The notes below the pieces were generated by a model. That model had not been told where the DNA came from, ran no database searches, and worked only from the letters and a program-made list of their open reading frames with translations. Below are positions 48,201-61,093 of a stretch of 64,000 nt of DNA, piece after piece (the stretch's first letter is position 1; each line of letters begins with the position of its first letter). Source of the DNA: Lineus longissimus (Eukaryota; Nemertea; Pilidiophora; Heteronemertea; Lineidae); the NCBI RefSeq assembly GCF_910592395.1, contig NC_088316.1, positions 13,640,001 through 13,704,000 on the forward strand, written 5' to 3'. Position numbers and translations under genes: made by a program.

Positions 48201-49836
48201 ATGCCTACCATTCTGCATGACTTTCCAGCTCCAGCATATCATAAAAAATCCTCTGGGCAGTGAGTTCGATGGCCTCGTAGAATGTACCACAGAATACCCC
48301 AGCCCCGATGCACACCATGATCATGGCGATCACAGAGGCATAGGGCGTCTTGTTCATACACTCTGCGCACCCTGCAAAAACAAGGAGAGGACAATTTAGA
48401 TTTGACCCCCCTATTTGTAATCAGAAGCACCAAAATATAGTTGACAAGAACATAAATGGATGGAGCAGCCAAGAAAGCAAAGCAAGGGTTATATTTAGTT
48501 TCAGCAGTGAATTGTAAAGTATGTAACATTGGTGATATTTGAAACCAGATCTAAGCAACAAGGCAGCAAGATAAGTTTCGGAAACACTACTTTTATTTCT
48601 AACCATGGTTACAAAATTAGTTTTAACCATGGTTACAAGATATACTAATATCTCAAGGCCTCCTGACATTGCAAAAACTTGAACTACAGTCACAAGTGTT
48701 ACCAACTTTCCATTGGTGTTACATCTGTTAACCACTGGTGTGTCTGTCACAGATTCATCAATTGTCACAATCAGGAACATTGTTTCTCTGCTTATGATAC
48801 TGGCAAAATATCCCAATGTTACAAGATGAGACTGCATGCAGTGGCAAGAAGCAAACAGGTTCATCTGAATAGGAAACAGACAAGGAGAACCAAGAACGCT
48901 TCTCCTTCAGTCTTGTCTACATGAAAAATATATTAATTCATTCCATCATGATAACAACTACAGGCAAATGGATGGTTAAGTGCAAATAAAACAGATCAAT
49001 AAGGAATTTAAAATGCTCCAGGTGAAATGATGTGCATAATGAATGCCTTTTCATAGTCATATTTTGAATATGACTATAATCTACATGTAGATAGCTTTTT
49101 GCAAATAAACTGCATGTTCTGCCCAACTATTTCCAGTAAACAATTCCCTATTCCCAAATAACTATCTCGCAATATCTACATTGTAGGTCAATGCATTGTT
49201 CAAATATTGCCAAACCATTTGAGATGTAGAAGCTCTGGATTTTCATAACAATAGCGCTGTATGCATCCTTGAGATTCCCGCCACACTGGCCATATCTTTT
49301 GATAGGCAATGCAAATAAACTTCCTTTCCTTATGATAGAGTATGTAATATGCACAACATAAGCTTGGAGGCATTTTAGAACACATTTTCCATCCACCAGA
49401 ATAATGGAGAAAAACCTTATTTTCAAATCTTGCAGAAAAGGAAGAGTTCATTCAATGTTCACTTTGAAATCGCTTCTGTGATTCTACTGATTCTTATTCT
49501 AACAAAATTTACAAACTAATCTGAAGGCTCGGACAAAGTCACTGGAACACAATACACATAAATTTTAACTAAAATAATACCAATACACTGTATGGTTTCC
49601 TTCATCAGAGTTGGTTTCAAAATCATGAATCAATGTTAAACTTCTTTCTCCAGTATTCCAGTATCACACTCTGATGACTCATAATCAATCAAATTAATTA
49701 CCCGAGTCAAAGCTAATTACCATTACTAGCAATGTTAATTACCATGAAACATACCCATTTTCTTGGTTCCATCAGTTCGGCTAATATCAATATCACGTCG
49801 TACTGGCTCGTAACGACCACTGGTATTAGACGCCAT
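45226..49836 (-). CDS. M6: M6/PLP-family proteolipid (GPM6-like)
   Basis: Seven coding exons (49836-49755, 48371-48209, 47915-47756, 47450-47270, 46897-46818, 46424-46359, 45339-45226) give 281 aa; vertebrate M6A has 278. Four membrane segments are visible: YASVIAMIMVCIGAGVFCGT, IIGIIIAVVMVGLAVIFFIF, FMVLAYTMNVCWTILSGVLV, and WFIVAYGGVIIMCLGL running into VHFMIAIM. Family markers: an N-terminal GCAECMNKTPYAS, LATGATRKNVYTGARC with GGRVSA after segment 2, and a large second extracellular loop with four Cys (SIC, KYC, TFC, TLC) and an NTT glycosylation sequon. Relatives (M6, M6A/B, PLP/DM20) are tetraspan plasma-membrane proteins of neurites, filopodia and epithelia. Cytosolic ends are short; the N-terminus is hydrophilic (RYEPVRRDIDISR). 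The exon 5 donor (46817) lies 7 bases from a MITE. The M6 symbol follows the invertebrate gene name. Confidence 0.93.
46649..46810. mobile_element. MITE adjoining an M6 splice donor
   Basis: Starts CAGTGGAACCTCCC after TA (46647-46648), ends GAGAGGTTCTACAGTG before TA (46811-46812); 162 bp. Internal ctctctattaaggacact repeats match the other copies. The right-hand TA is part of the donor sequence GTAAGTA of M6 exon 5, so the element begins 7 bases inside the intron. Confidence 0.78.
48372..49754. other. M6 intron 1
   Basis: A 1.4-kb intron between the soluble N-terminal exon and the first membrane exon. It holds two copies of the palindrome AACCATGGTT, 27 bases apart near 48603-48640, and gttac-rich DNA. 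No other exon recognised. Confidence 0.5.
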
Positions 49837-51539
49837 CTTCGGAATGAACTCCTACTTTATCATACGAGGACAATAATTTAGGGCATTGTGCTAAATATAG
49901 CATGACAACTATTCAATGAGAATTCAATACTTTTATCCAGGACAGTACAGTTAATAGGCGGAGCCACTAGGTAGGCCGGGTTAGAATTTTACAATCTTTT
50001 TGACTTTTCCAACACCTTATTCTGTTGCGTTGGGTTTCTCATTAAAAAAAACAATACAGTGATAACATGGAGAATGTATAGTACACAGCACAGTGCGAAA
50101 TGAACACTATGAAGACATGCAAAACAGTGTAATATGAAAAAATGAAAGCAGAAAAATCTAATAAATCAGCCAAAACACACACACACAGAAAATGTACAGG
50201 ATGTAAACAACCCCCACAAACTGACACAAAAAGTGAGCTAACCACGCAATTCTTACCCATTTTTAGGGTTTCTAGGGAAACTCTATTTCCTTATGATTCA
50301 CTAGAACTGAAGAATGTCCAGATCTAGAATATACACAACGTTTTTGATGAGAAAGAAAGGTGTCGAATATTTATTTTCCTTGCATTTTAGCTTGTTTAGC
50401 AGTTTCATAATTAGTCAACAGATGGCGTGTAACTTATTGAGATGCGTATAAAATGCGGATGAGAAACGGGCAAGGTACCCGGAACGAATGGGTGTGGCAT
50501 TAAAGGGTGTAACATCTGTCAGCGTTCCCATACTTCAGCGTTGTTCTTATTTTTTCCCTAATCATAGATTAAGCGACCACTAACCAAACAATAACCATTG
50601 AAGGCCTGATCTCTATTGTACCTTAGAGTACAGTTACTGGTTACTCGTAGTGACAAATATCCTAGGAGGACCGCATAGCCAAAATCTGATGAGGAGTGGG
50701 AGGGAGTCTTACCGGGCGTCTTTAATCTAAACTCAATGAAGGAATATTGAGTATTGACGACAGTGGAGTATTAGGACAGATAAACTGAATCTAAATGACC
50801 CAATGACCCTACTGTGCATATAAACAAATATTCATGGCCTCCTGGTTTAATATAAGTCACCCGAAGTTGGTCAAATTAACCCCCCTGCTCCTGCCTATAG
50901 TCCCCCTTTAATGCATTTTACAAGTAAACTGGTTGGTTGACAGGAAACTTTTTTGCCACTGTCTGCATGTCTCTTTTCAATCGTTCCCAGAATTGTACTC
51001 TCGGTACATTTAATTGCCTTCCCACAATCAGTCCCAGGCACTGAGGTAGTAGACCAAGGAGGTTTTAAAGTACCTCGATAAATGGGTAGACAAAGCTAAC
51101 ATGATTACCAAAAATCAGACACGATAACATTTTCTCAATACATGTATTGCCAAACAGTCTATACACTGTAAATCGCTATTTAGTAAATGGATGTGGAAGA
51201 AATACAGATGTTTTTTTTAAACACCCTGTATGCCGCTTACCTTGATTGACAGGTGAGAGCTTTTCAGGTTACGGGTGGGCGTGGTTACTTTAATAGCGCG
51301 CATCACAGCGCGTGCCGCCGAAATTGGCACTGATTGATTTAGCTGGCAAATTACAATTAAGTACCCTATTTCTTACGTATGATTTAATAATCCATTCAGC
51401 GGAGGATAGTCTTATTGTTTTATGATTGGATTATTGTTACATTTGCCAAGGTTTCGTAACAGTAAAGTAAGAGGGAACCCGCCGTCCTCGTCCCAGGTCA
51501 AAACTGTGTCATATATCGAACAATAACAATTAAATTATC
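49837..51539. other. Divergent intergenic region, M6 and LMO7-like gene
   Basis: The 1.7 kb between the two start codons should contain both promoters. No coding exon was recognised. A short GC-rich patch (about 51280-51325) may be near the LMO7-like transcription start. Nothing else stands out. Confidence 0.45.
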
Positions 51540-54500
51540 ATGGCGCAAAAATTTGAGGATATAAAGGCATCTTCTAACAAGTCATTCTTGGACGAGGAAC
51601 TGGATTTTTACACGGATTTGGCGCTAAATGAAACCCAACGATGGATTGAAGTAAGTTTATCAATCATTTTATCAAAATTATCTGCAGTTACATGAATGAT
51701 GTGATGTAGAGGTTTTTGGATTTTCTGCGTTCTGGATCTTTAAATTTTGTACAGGGTGTCTCAAAATATTTCATTTTTTAAAGTTATGCATCCCAGCTCA
51801 GAGTAACTGGCTACGCAAGGCTGGTTACTCTTTTTACAGGTACTTGTGAGTTTTGTTGCAGAGCTGTCTGTGACTTTACAGACATTATTATGCATGATGG
51901 GATGAAGGTTGTGGAATTGTGCATACCACTTAAATACCACTTAATGTTACTTCTAACCATAGACCTGGGTGAAGACCTTACCTTACATTTGTTGTTATCT
52001 TTGGTGACCAGATACCAGTGCCAGGTACTCAACTGGGTTATTATTGATTATTTTGCCACTACCTAATTGAGAGTACATGTATATTTTCTACACATAGTTA
52101 TAAAAATTTTAGGAAGTGCAATTCTTTGAAACTTGCATTGGAAAGATTTGAGAGGATACATGTACCCTTTGTTGCTACCATCCTGATCAGAAGTAACATC
52201 CCTTATTGTTACGGTTCTGGTCAGAAGTAACATCTCTTATCATTACAATTTTGAGGTAACATACCTCATTACTACCATTCTGATAAGAGGTATATCATCC
52301 CTTGTTATTACCATTATGGTCACAAGTAACATACCTTACACAGGCATGACAGAGATGCCAACTCTCCCTAGAAAAATGGGAACCTCCCTGTTTTGCTTCG
52401 AATCTCCTTAGTCTGATCAGAGGTAAAATCCCTGGTTCTATTACCATTCTGGTCAGAAGTAACACTTCTTGTTAATGTTACCATTTTGGTGAGAGGTAAA
52501 ATGCCTACACTGTATCATTATCATTCTGAGCATCCTTTATCATTAAATTCTGGTCAAATGTAACATCCCTTATTCTTACCATTATGATCAGAACTAACAT
52601 CCCTTGCCATTACAATTCTGGTCAGAAGTGACATCCCTTGTTGTTACTATTCTTATCAGAAGAACACCCCATGTTTCAAGTCAGGTCAGAAGTAACATTA
52701 CTTGTTGTGGTACAAGTCTGGTCAGAATTAACGTTGTTTTTGCCCCGTCTTTGCTATTCTGGTCAGAAGTGAACAGTACACCCCTTCTACATGTTGTAGT
52801 TTTGTACATGCACTGTTATCTGCTCTGAAGAAACTTCTTGCCATTTTATCTTTACTGGATCAGCTTGAAACGACCTGGACACCCATGGGCGTGGGGCATT
52901 GTGTCACTCCTATAACTGGATGACTGCAAACTGTGTTGACACTTCCACATTATGCAACTTCTGTTTGAAAAGATAGCAGGACTCCTGCAGTCATTGTCAG
53001 TGGAGTTTATTGATATAATTTTGTTGTCTCAGTCCTCTTATCAAAGGCATCAAATATTTTCAGTGGCATCATTTAATGGGCTGGTGTTATCCTCCTCTGT
53101 TTGATTTGATTTAAACCATGCACAAATAATACAAATTTAATAGGTTTTTTAATCTATGTCCCCAGTGGTGACAAACTTGATGAATAATATTCATAATATT
53201 TTTGGGACACTCTCTGCAATTTGCTGGCAAACTTGGGTAGACCTATGATTCCTTTGAGGATTTGTGTTTAAAAAATGGCTTTATGTCCACATTCTCTAAG
53301 GAATCCGCTTTTTCAACACCACATTTAAGAAAAACAAAGGCAGATCTTCCACTTAGTACAAGTGACCAACTATTTAGGTACATACACAATGCAGTCAAGT
53401 TTTCTGGCCTAATTGTATGGATTGTGTTCATTCTATGGCACCTGTCTGGGATGAGGATTAGGGCATTTGATCTCCACAATAACCATGGTCCCTTCCCTAG
53501 TTGCTATGAGACTGAGAGAGCATAAGCCAGGACTGAAGCAAAATGTCCATTATCTTATCAGATGAAGCCCCGCCCCCTGGCATGCCTGGGACCATAACGC
53601 TGGTGTATAATTCAGTTGAACCTCTCTATTAAGGACATCCTATAGACTGAGAAGTGCTGTCCTTAATAGAGAGGCGTCCTGATTAGAGAGGTCAAATTGA
53701 ATGGAAACAACCAATTTGGGACCAAAACTAGTGTCCTTAATAGAGAGGTTGTCCTTAAGAGAGGTGTCCGCTAATAGAGGTTCCACTGTAGTATTAAGGG
53801 TCCCAGGTTCTACTGTACAAACATGGTTTTACAGCTTCTTATCTCAGCCAATTCTTCCATTCTTTTCTCTACAAAGGAACGAATATCCCCTCCCATCTTG
53901 ACACAGTTACTCCAGGAACCATTTACTCCAGGACAAGGCATTCAAAATAAGATGCACTTGTCATGCTTCTCCCCTGCAACACTTTGTCCCCATTGAAAAA
54001 ATGGTTGAATTGGAATTGTGGTTTTTCAAAAGGTACTTATCTTGTGGAATTTCATTGCATTGTCAAGGCCAGCATAATGGGGACATTAAACTGTAAAGAT
54101 AGCCCTACCCCACAGCACTCCTCTGAAAATGTATGGATAACTTTGTTTAATGATTCATGCAGTGTAAGTCAGGAGTTGGTCACTCCTGCTTCCGTATATC
54201 TCCCCAAAATTCTTTTTGCGGGAGTAATGGACAACTCCTATGACCATCCTTACTTCAACTTGAATTGCTATTTCACATCAATCCAGTCATGCCCATTTCT
54301 CCTGACTGCAACTGGTGTATGAAAAGATAATTGAATATAATCATGTCAGATTTATCTTAAAAATTATGATTCATGCCCCTCCCCTAGCTTGTTAATGATA
54401 GTGTAAATCATAGTACAGTTACTCAAGTGAAAAAGTGACTTGATGTTCCGAACAGATAACTGATAATGATTTAAAAAATCTTTGGTGGGTTACCACGAGT

Positions 54501-56543
54501 CCTTACATGCTGTTAGCTGTTTGCTGCTAGCAAACATAGCCCCAGAAGGGTCCTTGAAATGATGTTCAAGAACTACTCTACACCTTTGTATTGGTATATA
54601 ACCCCCACAAATTATGATGAGGGAAAGCGACCTTTCAAAATGTTCCTTTATGGGTAATAAGAATTACCGATCGGATGTTCCTCCGCACTATATAAGTTGT
54701 GAATCGGTTTAAAGGGTTAGGGTTAGGGTTACATATTCATTATTCGGTATTCATTCGCGCCTTGGCCTATACTTCCAATCGGGAATTCTAAAGTCGGGAA
54801 TTCTAAAGTCGTTCCGAAATTTTACTTTTGTTTATTGTTGACACTTATGACAAGTTAATCCACAGTGTTACCCAACCTTACATGTTGTTGGACAAATATG
54901 AAAATAAGTAAATATGTGAAGGGCCTGCGTATTACTTCAAGACTTGCTTGCTACATATTATACGGAAATAGAAACACAATAATACATCATAATTTTATTT
55001 GGAAATGATAGTTTACTGTTTGTGTTTATGTGAATAATAATATTAGCTTACACTGGTCTTGAGTGTTTTGTATATAGGCCTATGTGAACTATAATTATGA
55101 ATAAGTTGTCGAGATACTCTAGTTTGACCGCTCTAAGAACTTTTTCTGAATATTAAATAATCAGATGCATTTATGCCCACGGTCGTTTGATCCAATTCAA
55201 AATGATCAGTTTTGATAGACAGTGGATGGGTTGTGACACCAAGTTGGCCGATGGTCATGATGTCATGCTCAACTTGGCCTTTGTGTTGATTTCTAAGTAA
55301 GTGATAATGCAGTCTTAGATTAGTGAAACTAGAGTATATTCTCACTTGCATTGTTTTGCATAAGGTACACAACCCGCAGAAAAATATTCATTTTATGTTG
55401 GTTTACCATAATACAACTCCGCAAGTAAGTTGTTCGGTGAAAGCTTTCTCACAGATTGAATAAAACACAGGGTATGTCAGAAAAAGTAAAGTTCATTTTT
55501 GTCTGTATTTTGTCTGATGTAAATAACGTATATGTGAGCTCTAACTGCAAATGTACAAATTATCAAATGCACTAAGTTGATTCCAACTGTGAGGAGATAA
55601 TAAAGTTAAATATCTCCTCAGTACATTTCTGTGTCAGTGCCGGAGGGAAAAAGTAGTACATTGAGAACTTGTCTTGTTAGAGGTGTAAAATGGGTCTTGT
55701 TGTTTTCTTTACACTTTGCCTCAGGGTATTCCAGATCCAGATATGATAAGATAATTTGCCTGTAGGTCTGATTATGAAAATGCCCTCAATTCAGTAACAG
55801 AACAGATTTTTTCAGAGCAAATAGCCTCTCCGCTAGGAAGCCATCAGTATTTCTCATGGAAGCCCTTGATTGCATGCCCAGAAAAGGCATTAACTGCCAC
55901 TTAAATTTCCCAATTGTTTCCAAGATTGTGCCATTGGTGCTCCATGAGTGGGGGCCCCGCTCCACTTCTTCAAATTTCTGGATCCACCACTGCAATTTTT
56001 CATCTAATTTGGTGTTTTGCAGAGGTATATTCCTTGGAGCCAAACTTTGGATTTCCCAATGAGGATGAAAATAGTCAAAGGAACGGAGTTGTGTTAGTTA
56101 TGATATAATTTTGGTATCACTGGTTTATCTTTCAGGGTGTAACAAGAAAGAAGTTCCGGCACCCAGATGATATTCGAAGGACGTTGGAAGATGGAATGCT
56201 GTTATGCGAGTAAGATAGCTTACAAATGATGGCAAAAAGACTATTGTCCTTTTGCTGAACGAAATAGATGCATTAGAATAATGCATATGCTAGCTGTGGA
56301 AGTTGGATCTTTTGCATTTTTTGACGTGATAGGTCTCAAAAACATGGAATTTCATATCTTATATTCAGTCTTGTTAGGTTTCTCACATGTCATATAGTTG
56401 AATGAATGACCTTCAAAAAGGTCAAGATGATGATTTTCTCTCAGTCACCCATTGATTTTTCATGTTGCCTTCCTTTCAGGTTATTGGATACCCTGCAGCC
56501 TGGGTCAGTTGACAAGGCTGCTTACAACAGATCTTCGCCAAAG
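51540..56543 (+). CDS. LMO7/LIMCH1-like calponin-homology protein, N-terminal part
   Basis: Three coding exons are visible: 51540-51650, 56136-56209 and 56480-56543, joined in frame to 83 residues and open at the right. Seen: an acidic N-terminus (SFLDEELDFYTDLALNETQ) followed by the first half of a calponin-homology domain, with QRWIEGVTRKKF, the hallmark LEDGMLLCELLDTLQPGSV, and AAYNRSSPK. The QRWIE...ML/ILLCELL...IKPG pattern is closest to LMO7/LIMCH1 CH domains; other single-CH proteins are possible. These proteins link actin, myosin and cell junctions. The rest of the CH domain (GLDN-type helix and onward) was not found in the remaining 7.4 kb and probably lies beyond the window. Intron 1 is 4.5 kb and rich in repeats. 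The ATG at 51540 is the start of the only open frame into the exon 1 donor. Confidence 0.75.
52160..52770. repeat. Degenerate minisatellite, CTGGTCAGAAGTAACATC-type
   Basis: Roughly a dozen imperfect copies of a 30-40 base unit around ctggtcagaagtaacatccc and ttgttattaccatt fill this part of LMO7-like intron 1. Unit length varies, and one unrelated insert lies near 52345-52410. Confidence 0.65.
53613..53788. mobile_element. MITE in LMO7-like intron 1
   Basis: Starts CAGTTGAACCTCTC and ends GAGGTTCCACTG before TA (53789-53790). The inside (ccttaatagagaggcgtcc, then ccaatttgggaccaaaac) is the reverse complement of the 46649 copy. About 176 bp, no coding capacity. Confidence 0.78.
54713..54731. 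repeat. Short interstitial TTAGGG repeat
   Basis: AGGGTTAGGGTTAGGGTTA, about three telomere units, in LMO7-like intron 1. It may mark a healed break or telomerase-linked repair, or be chance. Confidence 0.6.
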
Positions 56544-58083
56544 GTTTGTATGTTGTGTTTGTGAGCTAAAGTTTGCTCACTGATTTCTTCAATCAGATAG
56601 TAGCGAGTAGATCATGATCTAATGATCCTGATGTGATGGTAATCTGTATTAAACTAGGAAAGTTTAACATTTCTATCATGTTTGCTTGGAGAGTGATCAG
56701 CTTTTACGCCCACCCTGCCTGTTTTGAACACTCTCATGCCAAACTCAATACCCTACTGGGCTTCTCGCATTATTTTATGGTAAGTGCTAGTTCTTTGTAT
56801 GAAAAGTAGATGTCCCTATTGCAAGTTTTACTTGAAGCAGCCAATGTCCTCACACCTGATCATGTTGATGGGTCGGTAGCATGCTAACATTTAGTGTTAT
56901 CCCTCTGCCATAGGTGGCACTTTTCTGAATGGTTCACGCGGCATGTTATGTTGTTTAATGCATAAATCGAGACAGAATAGAATTAGTTATGTGTCATTTT
57001 TCTGTACCGGGCTTTGGCATCTTACCCAAATAAAGCCAATTCACACCTATATGCTAGGCAGTCTTGTTACAGGGACTTTGGGATTTCGGGGCTTGTGTGT
57101 CAAGATGGGATGGCTTGTGGGATTCGGGACTTAAATGTTGAGATGAGTTATAAAGATGTTCCTCCTGCGGTATCTCATCTTAGTTCCGCCTCACCTGACC
57201 TAAATGATGTATCCCATGATGCCATTCTCAGGTAGGCCTGCCGACTACCTTGAGCTTACTCCACCCTAAGCATGCAAACACTTCAGTACATTTGCTGTGA
57301 AATTGAGCACAGTGGCGAAGAAAGCTTGAAACCGACTTCAAAATAGCAATCCGGTTATTATACTGATATCTTCCGGTGGCTGAAGTCAGTAGACAGGCTT
57401 GGGTTATACTCCCTGGCAGTACGCAGGGACTAAAGGGTGATCTAAACGTTAAGTTTCGAAACAAAAATAAGGTCTGGATTATTTATGTTTCCTTCCGTAG
57501 TGAAAGGTAAGTCAGAGTATTTATATGACAGTTTTGCATTATTGCTGCTCCATCCATGAAAAAATATTGCAAAATAATTGACAGCCTGGACAGCAAGGCC
57601 TTAACCAGAGGATTGGCCTGACCTATCCTGTGTCAGACTTGGTGTCATTTTTGAGAGGGTGTGTCGCCTGTAACCCTCCCCACCCCCCTCCTCCACAAAA
57701 AAAACCCAGCAATGGTTATCAAGACTTGGGCCTGGGGAGCCTGCGGTGATGCAGACTGTTTTGAGGAGCAGAGTTGATTTTCGAGGCCCTTTCTTTTTTG
57801 TCCCAGTACCATATTAATTAAAATTTGATTGTGGTCTAACCAGAGGCATAGGTTCTTGATCAATGATGGTCTACTTCATAATTTGAAAGAAAATTTCATC
57901 CAATGAAAAAAATTGAACGAGACTGAGGGATCCCTGAATTCTCAAAAAAATTGACCCAAATTTGAATGTACAGGTGATCCGGTATCGATTTCTCTGATGC
58001 AGACAGCTGCATTCGCTCATCTTACAACCAAGGCCATTGCTTCTTTACTGCTGATACAGAAGATGCATTCATCTTCATCCTGT

Positions 58084-58760
58084 CACTTTCCCACATGATC
58101 AAACTTATGCTGCACTTGTCCACTTTATTCCCACTTGATCAAACTTATGCTGCTCTTCCCCCACTTCATTGCCACATGATCAAACTTATGCTGCTCTTCC
58201 CCCACTTCATTGCCACATGATCAAACTTATGCTGCACTTCCCCCACTTCATTGCCACATGATCAAACTTATGCTGCTCTTCCCCCACTTCATTGCCACAT
58301 GATCAAACTTATGCTGCTCTTCCCCCACTTCATTGCCACATGATCAAACTTATGCTGCATTTGTCCCACTTCATTGCCACATGATCAAACTTATGCTGCT
58401 CTTCCCCCACTTTATTGCCACATGATCAAACTTATGCTGCATTTGTCCCACTTCATTGCCACATGATCAAACTTATGCTGCACTTGTCCCACTTCATTGC
58501 CACATGATCAAACTTATGCTGCATTTGTCCCACTTCATTGCCACATGATCAAACTTATGCTGCACTTGTCCCACTTCATTGCCACATGATCAAACTTATG
58601 CTGCATTTGTCCCACTTCATTGCCACATGATCAAACTACTGCTGCATTTGTCCTACTTTATTGCCACACGATCAAGTTCATTCCTATGCTGCATTTGTCC
58701 CACTTCATTGCCAGATGATCAGATTTATGCTGCACTTTTCCCACGTTTTTCCCCACATAT
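58084..58760. repeat. 41-bp minisatellite, about 16 units
   Basis: The unit is close to ttcattgccacatgatcaaa plus cttatgctgc and a variable tail: tcttcccccac, atttgtcccac or acttgtcccac. The middle copies keep exact 41-base spacing; the left and right edges are diverged. Tails alternate atttg/acttg in the right half, giving an 82-base higher-order unit. Confidence 0.92.
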
Positions 58761-60051
58761 ATTGCCCACCCTATTGCCCACTTTATTGCTACATGATCGA
58801 GTTCTTTCTTTACAGGGTGTCCCAATTTATTGCAATTTGCCACATGTTTTCATTTTCAGACAATTCTAGTGAGATGTCATTTTCTCTGTCCTGTCATCTT
58901 ACATTCAAGTCCTTGATGCTGCTTAAACTGTGTTTGGGTATATAAAAGCAGTGTGAAGTGAAAAGGCCATGTACAATATACAGAGAGTGAATCTCTTATG
59001 TGGAGGAAGGCATTTAATAATGTGCTTTTCCCAAATTTATGGATTCTGTTGCGGTAAAATTCTGATTCTTAGTCTGGGCATGCGGCAACTGGCTCCGAAT
59101 TTAGCAGCAACATAAACCACTCAATCAAGGAACAAAAATAGTTGCTGCTGTTTGGGATTTCAAATGCAGGTGAAGGACATTCTTATTGTGAGAAACTTAG
59201 GTGGGCCTTGTGTGGTTTGAGTGTAATTGGCCAACAAGTTTTTGCAGTGGAACATGTCTTCTGCAATAACTCTGATTTGTCTGGCAGTTTGCACGTCTAA
59301 AGAAATGAACGAGCTTTGGTCGTCCAGTTGGTGTTGTCTGTTAGACCACACACTATTCTAGAACAGCTTGTCAGTGAGCAACGCATTTGCGGGGTAAACT
59401 GTAGAAACCAGATGAAACTGGATCATCATTCAGTTATTCTTTGCGTCATCTCCGTTTTTTGTTGAGTTGTGGGAGTTGGCAGGTAACAGGAGAAGTCGGG
59501 TAGAAATGAAACCTCATCAGCTCCTGTTAGCTCTTGGAGGGTTAAGTTGGCCTGGTTTACAAATAAACCAATGGCAAATAACCTTAGTTGCATGACACGA
59601 ATCCTACTATAAATCACTCACTCAGATATAAATGTACCTACTTTGGCAAGAAATAGTGCTTAAATTGCATTGTACTGAAAATGATGCCAAAAGACAAAAA
59701 ATGAAGAGAAGGGAAGGGAAAACATTACATAGAGGAAAGAGAAGAGAAATTGGTAAACAAGACTTGTGGAGTTCTATTAGAGGTGGATGGCTGGGTATAT
59801 GAATTCAATAAGGTTAAAGAGAAAGAGAGACAGTCAGGCTTCAAAATCAAATTCAAAAGTGCACAGCAGTTTTTGCTGAAAGAAACACTTTTGTCAGTTT
59901 TGAGAAAAAGGGCACACTTCAAATGGAAATTATTGTAGAAAAGGTCACTTTGTGATGGCAGCTTTGGCTTTAGCCGCTTTACTATAACAGTCACTCAGTC
60001 TCCACTGATGGCTCTGGTGTTTTAAGGAGCTGCGGCTTATTCAGCACTCAC

Positions 60052-60118
60052 TTGATGTGCAGCTTTGAAGGATAGAGCATGCACTGACTAGACTGGGGTT
60101 TGAATCCTGGACGCTTGG
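60052..60118 (+). repeat. tRNA-derived SINE-like fragment
   Basis: CAGCTTTGAAGGATAGAGC resembles a tRNA D-arm/A-box, and GGTTTGAATCC (60097-60107) is a good B-box at normal spacing. Mature tRNA pairing is not preserved. Probably a decayed SINE head in the LMO7-like intron. Confidence 0.4.
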
Positions 60119-60749
60119 GTTAAGAGTCGACACCTTATAAAACCACTAATACCACCACTCTTCACCTGGTGTTGTTATTCTTGTGAAGAAATCTCTAAAA
60201 CAATTTACAACAAGAACTATAAAGAATGGCTGGATGAAATCATTAGAGTGAGGCAGTGGTATCCAATAAGTGTAATATCTCCACCTGATTCCCAGGAGCA
60301 ACCTGAACCTGGGATCAATTCCGGCATGAACCAAGGAATCCGGTGATCTCCAGACAGATCAATTGCTAAGGAATCTTGCAGATATGCAACGGGTGTCGAT
60401 TACTTTGCAACATGCTAGAGCTATCGAATACCAAATTGGTGGAATAGTACTGGACAGGATGTAATAGTTTTCTTAATTTGATGCGAGATGGCAACAAGTA
60501 TCTTTTCTTTTTTTTTGTAATGTATATTTTTATTTCCCATCTTATCTTTATAGTGCATTTGAATATAGATACCTGCACACAACAAGTATCTTGACTTATC
60601 AAGGGATTATATTTACAAAATTGACCCCTTTCAAAATACTCTGGGGCCAAAATCACTGTTGTGCTTTAGGAGAGACCCCGGCGGTTCCGGCAGGTTTGCT
60701 AAAAGTGAGGGCAGTGTGTTCCACTTTCTTTTAGGTCTTGGATCCCCCT

Positions 60750-60925
60750 GCTTACAGCCTAACTGGATCTATTACTAGACAGGGAAGAATATTGTAATTG
60801 GGGTGCTTCCAGCCTAACTGACGAGGTTCTACAACGGAATAATATTGTAATGGAAATGCTTCCAGCCTTACTGACGGTATTTCTAATCAGGGAAGAATCT
60901 TGCAATAGGAGTGCTGTTCTGTTGC
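60750..60925. repeat. Three-unit tandem repeat, about 53-55 bp
   Basis: Units start with cctaactgg, cctaactgacg and ccttactgacg; each contains gaatattgtaat-like DNA and ends near gtgcttccag. A further partial match (gtgcttccagcctaatc) occurs near 61151. Confidence 0.65.
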
Positions 60926-61071
60926 TGACTCACCATTTACTGTTCAAAGTCCCACTCAGGAGAAATTTGGAAATTTAAAAGACTCAAACTCTCAGCTGTT
61001 TTTCACAAGGTGGCCATGTTTGTTTGGAAGGGAAGGATGAGTGAGACGTGGATGTAAAAGTCTCTACAGAC

Positions 61072-61093
61072 GAAGAAGAAGAAGAAGAAGAAG
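61072..61093. repeat. GAA microsatellite
   Basis: About seven GAA units in a row. Confidence 0.9.

Noticed and set aside
58084-58760. CRISPR-like array
   Set aside because: There are no distinct spacers between the repeats; units are head-to-tail with only tail variants, and the genome is eukaryotic. It is a minisatellite.
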